From assembly GCF_000802245.2 (NCBI RefSeq), contig NZ_CP021080.1, positions 1,984,001 through 2,048,000 of the forward strand: DNA of 64,000 nt, in the 5' to 3' direction. The DNA comes from Streptomyces pluripotens. GTDB lineage: Bacteria > Actinomycetota > Actinomycetes > Streptomycetales > Streptomycetaceae. This document shows positions 17,192-24,662 of the stretch, piece after piece (within the stretch, counting starts at the first letter, position 1; every line of letters begins with the position of its first letter). The notes beneath the pieces are model-generated. The model worked only from the letters and a program-made list of their open reading frames with translations, was not told the DNA's origin and ran no database searches. A program made the position numbers and the translations under genes.

Positions 17192-17656
17192 TCAGGCGTC
17201 GAGCATCCTGCGCAGCAGGTCGCGCAGCGAGCGCCGTTCGGCTTCGGAGAGACCGGCCAGGGGTTCACGCGCGAAGTGCAGGCCCTCGCGCAGGTCCTGG
17301 GCGACCCGCCGGCCCTCGTCCGTGGCGGCGGCGACCTTCACCCGGCGGTCGGCCGGATCGGAGCGGCGCTCCACCAGTCCGCGGGACTCCAGGCGGTCCA
17401 CGATCCCGGTCACGTTGGACGGTTCGCACTTGAGCTTCAGGGCCAGCTTGCGCATGGGCAGCGGCTCCAGCGCGAGCAGGCTGAGGAGCCGGGCCTGCGG
17501 ACCGGTCAGCGTGTGCTCGCCCGCCGCCTTCTCGTAGTCCGCGTAGAAGCGGGCCACGACATCACCGATCAACTCGACGACCTCCATGGTGAGGGCGTCA
17601 GCGCGGGGGGTCTGCGAGGGAGAAGACGTGAAAGACGCGGAGGACGTGGAGGACAT
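17192..17656 (-). CDS. MarR-family transcriptional regulator
   Basis: A 154-residue winged-helix regulator. The DNA-recognition part is LPMRKLALKLKCEPSNVTGI (about residues 66-85), followed by VDRLESRGLVER and the wing SDPADRRVKVAA. It is divergent from an NADP-dependent oxidoreductase across a 110-bp region with a palindrome, a typical MarR-target arrangement for a redox or electrophile response. No conserved sensing cysteine like that of OhrR is evident near the N-terminus, though an ohr gene lies two genes away. Confidence 0.9.
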   Translation of the reverse strand: MSSTSSASFTSSPSQTPRADALTMEVVELIGDVVARFYADYEKAAGEHTLTGPQARLLSLLALEPLPMRKLALKLKCEPSNVTGIVDRLESRGLVERRSDPADRRVKVAAATDEGRRVAQDLREGLHFAREPLAGLSEAERRSLRDLLRRMLDA

Positions 17657-17678
17657 GCTCTCCAGAATACCCGGTTAC

Positions 17679-17724
17679 TTGACATTCTGAAATATTCACG
17701 TGCAGGATTGTTTCAGGCACTGAA
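17679..17724. promoter_or_regulatory. Promoter-like elements and palindrome between MarR gene and oxidoreductase
   Basis: TTGACA (17679-17684) is a consensus -35 for the rightward gene, with CAGGAT (17703-17708) 18 bp downstream as a weak -10. TTCAG-GCA-CTGAA (17712-17724) is a perfect 5-bp-arm palindrome covering the expected start point. A MarR dimer bound there would block the oxidoreductase promoter. The assignment is inferential. Confidence 0.5.
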
Positions 17725-17766
17725 GTATCTGCCGCACCCGAGCACGTCCAAGGAAGGTCGCGCACC

Positions 17767-18789
17767 ATGCCCGAGTCCGCCGCACTCCCCTCCGTCAGCC
17801 GTGAGTGGCACCTGCTGAGCCGCCCGGTCGGCTGGCCGAAGCCCGAGGACTTCGCCCTCGTCGAGACCCCGGTCCCCGCCCCGAGCGAGGGCGAGGTCCT
17901 GGTGCGGAACGAATACCTCTCCGTCGACCCCTACATGCGCGGCCGAATGAGTGCCGCGAAGTCGTACGCCGCCCCCTTCGAGCTGGGCGAGGCCATGCAG
18001 GGCGGCGCGATCGGCGAGGTCATCGCCTCCAACGCCGAGGGGATCGCGGTGGGCGACCACCTCCTGCACTTCCTCGGTTGGCGCGAGTATGCGGTCCTGG
18101 ACGCGCGGAACGCCGTCAAGGTCAACCCGGAGGTCGCCCCCTTGTCGACGTACCTCGGCGTCCTCGGCATGACCGGCCTGACCGCCTACGCCGGTCTGCT
18201 GCGCACCGCCTCCTTCAAGGAGGGCGACATCGTCTTCGTCTCCGGCGCGGCCGGCGCCGTGGGCAGCCAGGTCGGGCAGATCGCCAAGCTCAAGGGAGCC
18301 GCGCGGGTCATCGGCTCGGCCGGGTCCGACGAGAAGGTCAAGCTGCTGGTCGAGGAGTACGGGTTCGACGCCGCGTTCAACTACAAGAGCGGGCCGGTGA
18401 GCGAGCAGCTGCGGGAGGCCGCGCCGGACGGTATCGACGTCTACTTCGACAACGTGGGCGGGGACCACCTGGAGGCGGCCATCGGGTCGCTGAACCAGGG
18501 CGGGCGCATCGCCGTCTGCGGCATGATCTCGATCTACAACAACACCGAGCCGGCCCCGGGCCCACGGAATCTCGCGCGCCTGATCCAGACCCGCGGCCGC
18601 ATCGAGGGCTTCCTGGTCGGCGACCACTACGACTTGCAGTCGCAGTTCGTGCAGGAGGTCGGCCCCTGGGTCGCCTCGGGACGGTTGAAGTACCGCGAGA
18701 CGATCGTCGAGGGCATCGAGAACAACCTGGAGGCATTCCTCGGGGTCCTGCGTGGCGACAACACGGGCAAGATGATCGTCAAGCTCTGA
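17767..18789 (+). CDS. Zinc-independent NADP-dependent oxidoreductase (MDR superfamily)
   Basis: A 340-residue medium-chain reductase of the leukotriene B4 dehydrogenase/CurA group. The substrate-side signature NEYLSVDPYMRGRM (about residues 47-60), the nucleotide-binding glycine motif SGAAGAVGSQVGQIAK (about 159-174) and YFDNVGGDHLE are all present; the structural and catalytic zinc ligands of alcohol dehydrogenases are absent. Such enzymes reduce alpha,beta-unsaturated carbonyls with NADPH. Divergent control by a MarR protein suggests induction by electrophiles. Starts ATG 17767. Confidence 0.92.
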   Translation: MPESAALPSVSREWHLLSRPVGWPKPEDFALVETPVPAPSEGEVLVRNEYLSVDPYMRGRMSAAKSYAAPFELGEAMQGGAIGEVIASNAEGIAVGDHLLHFLGWREYAVLDARNAVKVNPEVAPLSTYLGVLGMTGLTAYAGLLRTASFKEGDIVFVSGAAGAVGSQVGQIAKLKGAARVIGSAGSDEKVKLLVEEYGFDAAFNYKSGPVSEQLREAAPDGIDVYFDNVGGDHLEAAIGSLNQGGRIAVCGMISIYNNTEPAPGPRNLARLIQTRGRIEGFLVGDHYDLQSQFVQEVGPWVASGRLKYRETIVEGIENNLEAFLGVLRGDNTGKMIVKL

Positions 18790-18887
18790 CCCCTGGCCCA
18801 TACTTTCCGGCATGCGGTACTTTCTTTCCGAAATCCGCCGTCGATCGTGGGCGCGAGTCGCGGCGGACCGAGGAGGAAGACAACCGC

Positions 18888-19307
18888 ATGCCCATTCAGC
18901 ACTCCGACGTCCTGTACACCGCCGTCGCCACCGCCGAGAACGGCCGAGACGGCCGCGTCGCCACCGACGACGGCCGACTCGACGTCGTCGTGAACCCGCC
19001 CAAGGAGATGGGCGGCAACGGCGCCGGCACCAACCCGGAGCAGTTGTTCGCCGCCGGGTACAGCGCCTGCTTCCAGGGCGCGCTGGGTGTGGTAGCCCGC
19101 CAGGCGGGCGCCGACGTCTCCGGCTCCACCGTCACCGTGAAGGTCGGCATCGGCAAGAACGCCGACGGTTTCGGGATCATCGTGGAGATCTCGGCACACC
19201 TCCCGAACGTCAACGACCACGCCGCGCGCGCCTTGCTGGAGAAGGCTCACCAGGTGTGCCCGTACTCGAAGGCGACGCGCGGGAACATCACCGTGACGCT
19301 GGTCTGA
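18888..19307 (+). CDS. ohr: Organic hydroperoxide resistance protein (Ohr/OsmC)
   Basis: A 139-residue thiol peroxidase that reduces organic hydroperoxides using lipoylated partners. Both redox cysteines are present: Cys61 in SACFQGA and Cys124 in VCPYSKATRGN, the Ohr-type spacing. ATG 18888 follows GAGGA; the frame is open far upstream but only this part has the fold. It follows the oxidoreductase by about 100 bp and may share an oxidative-stress role. The stop codon lies inside the first of two terminator hairpins. Confidence 0.93.
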   Translation: MPIQHSDVLYTAVATAENGRDGRVATDDGRLDVVVNPPKEMGGNGAGTNPEQLFAAGYSACFQGALGVVARQAGADVSGSTVTVKVGIGKNADGFGIIVEISAHLPNVNDHAARALLEKAHQVCPYSKATRGNITVTLV

Positions 19308-19322
19308 GAACCAGCGTCACGG
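19291..19322 (+). terminator. Terminator hairpin overlapping the ohr stop codon
   Basis: CCGTGACGCTGGT (19291-19303) and its exact complement (19310-19322) form a 13-bp stem with a 6-nt loop that contains the ohr TGA. The left arm is therefore coding sequence. Confidence 0.8.
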
Positions 19323-19330
19323 ACGGCGGC

Positions 19331-19358
19331 GGCCGCACCCCGGACGTGGGGTGCGGCC
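19331..19358 (+). terminator. Second terminator hairpin after ohr
   Basis: GGCCGCACCCC and GGGGTGCGGCC form a perfect 11-bp stem with a 6-nt loop, 8 bp after the first hairpin, giving a tandem terminator between ohr and the convergent serine hydrolase. Confidence 0.75.
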
Positions 19359-19447
19359 TTGGCCACGGGACGGCCAGGGGCGACGGGTCCGAGGGGAGGG
19401 CTGCGCCCGCCGGGCCATTCGCACCGCCGGTACCCCTCGGGGCACGG

Positions 19448-20605
19448 TCAGCCCGCCGCAGCCGCCCGGTGTGCCGCCTGCGCCAGCCGGTCGTTCTCCG
19501 GTGCCGCGCCGCCCGGAAAGGCGAAGCGGCGACGGGTGTAGCCGTAGGCGAGGCGACTGCGGGGGTCGGCGAAGGCCTGGGTGCCGTTCGCACCGCTGTG
19601 GCCGATCGTGCCGGCGCCGAGGAAGGGGTGCCAGGTGTCCGCGGTCGCCTGGAAGCCGAGACCGAAGGACTTGTGGGCACGGGCCACCAGGTCGTGGCCG
19701 GTGGAGTGGATCTGCCCGAACTCCGCGACCGTGTCCTCCTTCAGCAGCGGGGCCTTGCCGTCAACCTCGCTGACGGCCGCCGCGTACATCCCCGCGAGAC
19801 CGCGCGCCGAGGCGACCCCGCCCACCGAGGCCGGCCCCTTCGCCCGGATCAGCGGCTCATTCAGCAGGGCTTCGAGATCGGTCGGCTCCGTCCCATGCTG
19901 ATTGAAGGCGATCGCCGTGAGGGTGTGCGGACCCGTCGGTGCGGCGTCGAGGAGGGCCTGCTGTTCCGGAGTCGGCAGCAGCGGCTGCACCGCCCGGAAG
20001 CTCGGCTCCCGGGCGGCCGGCAGACCCAGGTGGAAGCCGAGGCCGTGGGGGGCGCGGATCCGCTCCTCGTACACCTCCTGGACGGTCCGGCCCGTCGCCC
20101 GCCGGACGACCTCGCCGATCAGCGCGCCGACCACCAGGGCGTGGTAGCCGAACGCCGTTCCCGGTCGCCAGAACGGCCGCTGGTCGGCGAGGCGTTCGGC
20201 GATCGCCCGGTCGTCGGCCAGCTCCGCGAGGGTGAACCCGGTGTCGGTGCCGATGAGCCCCGCACGATGGGAGAGCACGTCCCGCAGGGTCAGTCCGCCC
20301 TTGCCCTCCGCACCGAACTCCGGCCAGTAGTAAGTGACTTTCCGGTCCGGCTCCAGTGTGCCGTCCTGCACGAGCAGTGCCACGACCATGTGGGTCGCGC
20401 CCTTGGCAGCCGAGTACACGCCGAAGAGCGAGTCGCCCGTCACGTCCTCACCCGCCCACAGGTCCACGACCCGGCGTCCGTCGACGTACACACACAACTG
20501 ACCCTCGTAGTCCTGCCGTTCCCCGGCAACGACGGCGGCGAACTCCTCACGCACCGTTTCGAAGCCGTCGGCGACCGTACCGTGGACGGTGATCTCCTGC
20601 GTCAT
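19448..20605 (-). CDS. EstB-like serine hydrolase (beta-lactamase family)
   Basis: A 385-residue class C beta-lactamase-like esterase. The SxxK motif is SAAK (Ser65-Lys68), followed downstream by FGYHAL in the position of the YxN element and by GHSGANG near residue 337 in place of KTG. The order and the W-rich N-terminal part are typical of EstB-type carboxylesterases acting on short-chain esters. There is no signal peptide. It is convergent with ohr, with which it shares a terminator region. Substrate unknown. Confidence 0.88.
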   Translation of the reverse strand: MTQEITVHGTVADGFETVREEFAAVVAGERQDYEGQLCVYVDGRRVVDLWAGEDVTGDSLFGVYSAAKGATHMVVALLVQDGTLEPDRKVTYYWPEFGAEGKGGLTLRDVLSHRAGLIGTDTGFTLAELADDRAIAERLADQRPFWRPGTAFGYHALVVGALIGEVVRRATGRTVQEVYEERIRAPHGLGFHLGLPAAREPSFRAVQPLLPTPEQQALLDAAPTGPHTLTAIAFNQHGTEPTDLEALLNEPLIRAKGPASVGGVASARGLAGMYAAAVSEVDGKAPLLKEDTVAEFGQIHSTGHDLVARAHKSFGLGFQATADTWHPFLGAGTIGHSGANGTQAFADPRSRLAYGYTRRRFAFPGGAAPENDRLAQAAHRAAAAG

Positions 20606-21102
20606 CCGCTCTCCTCAACTGAGCCGCTGTCCGCTGCTCCCCCTCGGCACGACGCCCGCACGGCGTGGGACGTCCCCGAGACCGGTACGGCGTGGTGTGC
20701 CTGTCCGACTCAACCGTCCCGAGGCTCCGTGGGTGTCATCGATGCCCCGGATGGCGGATGCGACGGTGCGGTGTACGGGGCACGCCACCGACGCGGCTCA
20801 TGTGCACCGTCGCAGGATGCGGGAAGGTGTTGGGGGGGTGATGGTTCCGGCGTCGGATCGGAGGTCGTCTGCGCCGCCATCGGAATCGCGGCAGGCCCGG
20901 TCGCGGCCGGGCCTCCCGGAACCGTGGAGGTCACACCGGTGCCGGTGCGTCACCGGCGAGCGGACATACCGGACGACGGTAGCGACTCCCTTGGGACGTG
21001 AACCAGCTCACATCACAGGGGAGTTGAACACCACAGCCGCCCCCTCCGTATCCAAGGGCGGTCCGTGCTCCTCCGCACGTGCCGACCCGGACGGAGGTTC
21101 CC
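20606..21102. other. Intergenic stretch without a supported gene
   Basis: About 500 bp between the leftward hydrolase and the rightward aminotransferase. Open frames here have poor composition and no recognisable domain. It should hold both promoters. A GGAGG ribosome-binding site (21093-21097) precedes the aminotransferase. No clear palindrome was found. Confidence 0.4.
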
Positions 21103-22743
21103 TTGCCTGACAACGTCACCTCGTTGTTCCGCAACGCCACCGCGCACAGCCCTTCGATGGCAGCGCTGACGCGGGAGAACGACGGGTCGGGCCCGGTGGA
21201 TTTCTGCGTCCCGTGCAACCCGTACTTCCCCACGGCGGCCATGGTCGAAGAGCTGACGTCCCGGTTGCACGAAATCATCACGTACTACCCCAGTGATGCC
21301 GACACCATCACCGCGGAGCTGTGCGATCTCCTGCGCCTGCCGCCGCAATGCGTGGCGATGGGCAACGGTTCCACGGAACTGATCACGTGGATCGACCACC
21401 TCCTGGTCCGCGAGTCCCTCGCCGTCCCCGTCCCCACCTTCGGCCGCTGGACCGACCAACCGATGGAAACCGGCAAGCGGGTCGACATGTTCCCGCTCCA
21501 GGAGGCGAACGACTTCGCCCTGGACCCCTCGCAGTACGGCGAGTTCATCCACACCCGGGGCACTCGCGTCGCGGTCGTCTGCAACCCGAACAACCCCGAT
21601 GGCGGCTATCTGAGCCGCCAGTCGGTGGTCCGGTTCCTGGACGCGATGGCAGACCTCGACCTGGTGATCGTGGACGAGTCCTTCCTGGAGTTCGCCGACG
21701 CCGAAGCGGAACCGAGCGTCGTCGAGGAGGCCATACTCCGACCCAACGTGATCGTGCTGCGCAGCCTCGGCAAGAACTTCGGTCTGCACGGCATACGCTT
21801 CGGCTACATGGTGGCGAACCCGGGCCTGGCGGGCAGGGTCCGCTCGATGCTGCCCAAGTGGAACCTCAACACCTTCGTCGAGCACGTGGTGTTCATGCTG
21901 AAGGAGTACGGCGCCGAGTACGCGCACAGCCTCCAGCAGATCCGCCACGACCGCCTGGACATGGCCAGCCGCCTCTCCGCACTACCCGGCCTCACGGTGT
22001 ACCCGTCCCAGGGCAACTTCCTCTTCGTGCGCTTGCCCCTCGGAGCCGACGGCACAGTGGTCCGGGACCGGATGCTCGCCGAGCACCGGATCCTGGTCCG
22101 CGAGTGCGGCAACAAGATCGGCTCCTCCAGCCGCTTCCTGAGACTCGTCGTGCGCCCCCAGGTCGACGTGCGTCGCCTGGTGTCCGGCCTGGAGCAAGTG
22201 CTCTACGAGTCCGGGAGGAAGGCCGCCGTACCCGAGCTGGGTACCGGGACCAACTACAGCTCGGGTACGGCGGCGGTGGACCGGCTGGTCAGCGAGACCA
22301 ACGGCGGTGGCACACAGCTCGCCGTCCCCACCCATGCCGCCGGTATCGGCATGCCGCTCCCCGCCGCCGCTGCGCCGACCGGCGGCGGGATGCCGATGCC
22401 GGTGGGGGCTCAGGACACGGGGATGCCGGAGCCGGTGGCGGCGCCCACGACGGAACCGGCACCCGCACCCGCCCCGGCCCCGGCCCCCGCACCTGCAGCG
22501 CTCCCGGCCCCCGGGCCACTACCGGTCCCGGCAACCCCTCCACCGGCACCCGCGCCCGCACCGGCTGCCGCGGCAGGTCCCACTCCACCGGGCGTCCCGG
22601 CGCGCGGTGGCCTCACCGCTGCCCAGGTACGCGGTATGACGGCTCCGGGCGTCCCCGCCCCGGGCCTCACCCCCGCCCCGGCGACCGGCTGGCCCCATGC
22701 CCAGAGCTGGCCGAACGCGGCGGGGGTGGATCAGGCGGGGTAA
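21103..22743 (+). CDS. Class I/II aminotransferase (histidinol-phosphate aminotransferase-like) with Pro/Ala-rich tail
   Basis: A 546-residue fold-type I PLP enzyme. The catalytic core spans about residues 1-370, with NPNNPDGG (substrate/PLP loop), VDESFLEF (aspartate contacting the pyridine nitrogen) and the Schiff-base lysine Lys224 in SLGKNFGLHGIRFGY. The family is usually 350-400 residues; the extra ~150 residues form a low-complexity tail with APAPAPAPAP and GMP repeats, probably disordered. TTG 21103 was chosen because GGAGG lies 5 nt upstream. Substrate is uncertain: an L-threonine-phosphate or histidinol-phosphate-type amino acid is possible. Confidence 0.87.
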   Translation: MPDNVTSLFRNATAHSPSMAALTRENDGSGPVDFCVPCNPYFPTAAMVEELTSRLHEIITYYPSDADTITAELCDLLRLPPQCVAMGNGSTELITWIDHLLVRESLAVPVPTFGRWTDQPMETGKRVDMFPLQEANDFALDPSQYGEFIHTRGTRVAVVCNPNNPDGGYLSRQSVVRFLDAMADLDLVIVDESFLEFADAEAEPSVVEEAILRPNVIVLRSLGKNFGLHGIRFGYMVANPGLAGRVRSMLPKWNLNTFVEHVVFMLKEYGAEYAHSLQQIRHDRLDMASRLSALPGLTVYPSQGNFLFVRLPLGADGTVVRDRMLAEHRILVRECGNKIGSSSRFLRLVVRPQVDVRRLVSGLEQVLYESGRKAAVPELGTGTNYSSGTAAVDRLVSETNGGGTQLAVPTHAAGIGMPLPAAAAPTGGGMPMPVGAQDTGMPEPVAAPTTEPAPAPAPAPAPAPAALPAPGPLPVPATPPPAPAPAPAAAAGPTPPGVPARGGLTAAQVRGMTAPGVPAPGLTPAPATGWPHAQSWPNAAGVDQAG

Positions 22744-22819
22744 CCGACGGGAGACCGTGAAGGACCGGTCCGCGCAGAGTCCGGCCCTCGGCCGTTCGGT
22801 GACCGGTGTCGTCTCGTCC

Positions 22820-23488
22820 TCAGAGGTCCCGGGTGGTGAGGCGTCGGCCGTCCCGGGCGAGGAGGATGAGGTTCCACGCGGTGGAGTCGTCGCCGTCGTC
22901 CCCGTCCCACCAGGTCGCGAACGCGTCGGCCAGTCGCTGCACATCAGCTTTCGCGCTCTTGTCGGTGTAGGAAGTAGTGAGTTCGACGTCGTAGTCCCGG
23001 TCTCCTAGGTGAACGAGAACGGCCTGGCCCGCATGCCGGGCGGGCTGCTTCCTCCCGTTCCCGACGGCCCAGGTCTGGAACCGGGCGAGGAGGTCCGGGG
23101 CGGATTCGCGACGCGTCACCGGCCGAACCGGCGGTTGACGGTCCGTTCCCGTTCCCATGGCCTGCGTGCAGCCCAACACCCAGGCGCCCCGGTCCCTCTC
23201 CACCACGTTCTGCGGCCGGGCCGTCAGGGACCGGCGGACGCAGCCTCCCCACACCGTCTCCCGGACCGCGGCACCCTTGCCACCGCTCTCGAAGAGCCGC
23301 CGCCCCACACGCCACCCCGCGTCGTACGCCGCTTCATAGCCGCGCTCGGCGACGGCACGGGACACGGACGGACGCGGCTTCGCGCCACTGCCACTGCCAC
23401 TGCCACTGCCACAGGACACGACCATCAGGCCCAGTAGGCTCACCACGACCGCCGGTGTAACTAGCCGTGCCCGTGCCGGTATACGCAT
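22820..23488 (-). CDS. Predicted lipoprotein of unknown function
   Basis: A 222-residue protein I do not recognise. The N-terminus MRIPARARLVTP, a hydrophobic stretch and lipobox LMVVSC predict a lipoprotein (Cys about residue 26). Directly after the cysteine is a GSGSGSGSG tether encoded by a hexanucleotide microsatellite (about 23388-23412), so tether length could vary between strains. The mature part has a conserved-looking Cys pair (WGGCVRR, WVLGCTQ) that could form a disulphide. ATG 23488 was preferred; the open frame extends further upstream without signal-peptide character. Confidence 0.65.
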   Translation of the reverse strand: MRIPARARLVTPAVVVSLLGLMVVSCGSGSGSGSGAKPRPSVSRAVAERGYEAAYDAGWRVGRRLFESGGKGAAVRETVWGGCVRRSLTARPQNVVERDRGAWVLGCTQAMGTGTDRQPPVRPVTRRESAPDLLARFQTWAVGNGRKQPARHAGQAVLVHLGDRDYDVELTTSYTDKSAKADVQRLADAFATWWDGDDGDDSTAWNLILLARDGRRLTTRDL

Positions 23489-23671
23489 GCCCCGTTCTCC
23501 CTCTCGACGCCTGTGACGGTCCAACCGGTGAGAGCCGTCCGACGAAGGCCTGGTTGCTCCGGGAAGCCCAGTCGGAGGAAATGACCCAGGCACATGCCGT
23601 GCCAGGACAGATTCCGGCCGCTCCGGCACGGTCGGGGCCGCCCGCCTGCGGGCAGGCGGGCGGCCCGGCCC

Positions 23672-24322
23672 TCACTGCGCCGGGCACTCCTTCCACGCCA
23701 GGTGGTACACCGTGCTGATGTCGCCGTCGGTCGAGTCCATCGTCATGAAGCTGACCTTGTCCGGGGCCGTGCTCCCGGCACTCACCCGCAGCTCGGTGTT
23801 GATGTTGAAGTTGCGGAGGACTCCGCAGGGTGCCCAGACCAGCTGGGCCCAGTCCGTGCTGTCGGTGGCCTGCCAGTCATCGTTGTAGGGGCCGTTGAAG
23901 GAGTGGGTCCTGGGCACGGTGGTCGGTGAGCCCTGGAAGTAGTACGAGGCCTTCTGCGTGCCGGTCGCACCGGACTGGAGGGACAAAAAGCCGCGGTAGT
24001 CCGCGCTGGCGATGGCGTAGGTGAAGCCCTGGGGGACGTGTACCACCAGGTTGAGCTGGCAGTTCTTGCGGAAGGCCGTAGGAGAGGAGTCGCCTCCGGC
24101 CTGGGCCAGGTAGTTGCTGTAGGTCACCGTGAAGGCCGTGTTGTCCAGGGAGACGGCGACCGCGGCCGTGCCCGCCGGACAGCCGGAGCCGTTCACCGTC
24201 GCCACGTCGATGACGATCTTGTCCGGGGGCGGGTCGTCGAAGACGGAGGAGGGGCTCTGGGCGGGCAACGCGGTGGTGAGAAGAGCGGCGACGGCGCCGC
24301 TCAGGAGGAGTCCACCAGTCAT
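23672..24322 (-). CDS. DUF4360 secreted protein
   Basis: A 216-residue exported protein with a signal peptide (residues 1-22, cleavage near LPAQS). The mature part begins with the family-typical VNGSGCPAGTAAVAVS, followed by FTVTYSNYLAQAG, KNCQLNLVVHVPQGFTYAI and a C-terminal Cys pair. DUF4360 proteins are beta-rich secreted proteins of fungi and actinobacteria with no established function. ATG 24322 is preceded by GGGAGA. It runs divergently from the beta-galactosidase. Confidence 0.88.
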   Translation of the reverse strand: MTGGLLLSGAVAALLTTALPAQSPSSVFDDPPPDKIVIDVATVNGSGCPAGTAAVAVSLDNTAFTVTYSNYLAQAGGDSSPTAFRKNCQLNLVVHVPQGFTYAIASADYRGFLSLQSGATGTQKASYYFQGSPTTVPRTHSFNGPYNDDWQATDSTDWAQLVWAPCGVLRNFNINTELRVSAGSTAPDKVSFMTMDSTDGDISTVYHLAWKECPAQ

Positions 24323-24662
24323 GGTTTCTCCCGGTCGTCGGGTGGGGGGGTGCCTCCGGCCGCCCCTTCACCTTTGACGAATCTGTGTGCTGTCTGTGAA
24401 AGAAGCGGGGAGGTGTGGGTAGCGTAGAAAGCCCCGTCCTGGCCGGACAGCGTGAACTCCGGCCATTCACAGCGGGGTTTTCACGGCCTCACCCGTGTTC
24501 CCCGTTTCCTCCCCGATGCGGTCACCCTGCCGTACGGCCGGATCAGGAACCCCCGTACCGCGTAATCCGCCCGTGCCGCAATGCCCGTGTGCGCGCCCTG
24601 GAGAGCCCTGCATGGACAATGACCGGACCCGCGCCCCGTAAGATCGCCCGGGAGGATCCACC
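24323..24662. other. Intergenic stretch between two exported-protein genes
   Basis: 340 bp with no supported gene. It separates the divergent DUF4360 and beta-galactosidase genes and must carry both promoters. Sequence around 24380-24450 is less GC-rich than its surroundings. No clear operator was found. Confidence 0.4.

Noticed and set aside
18812..21001. A very long open frame on the plus strand across ohr, the EstB-like gene and the following gap
   Set aside because: It overlaps two well-supported genes, is Arg/Gly/Pro-rich throughout and has no domain. Long non-coding frames are expected at this GC content.
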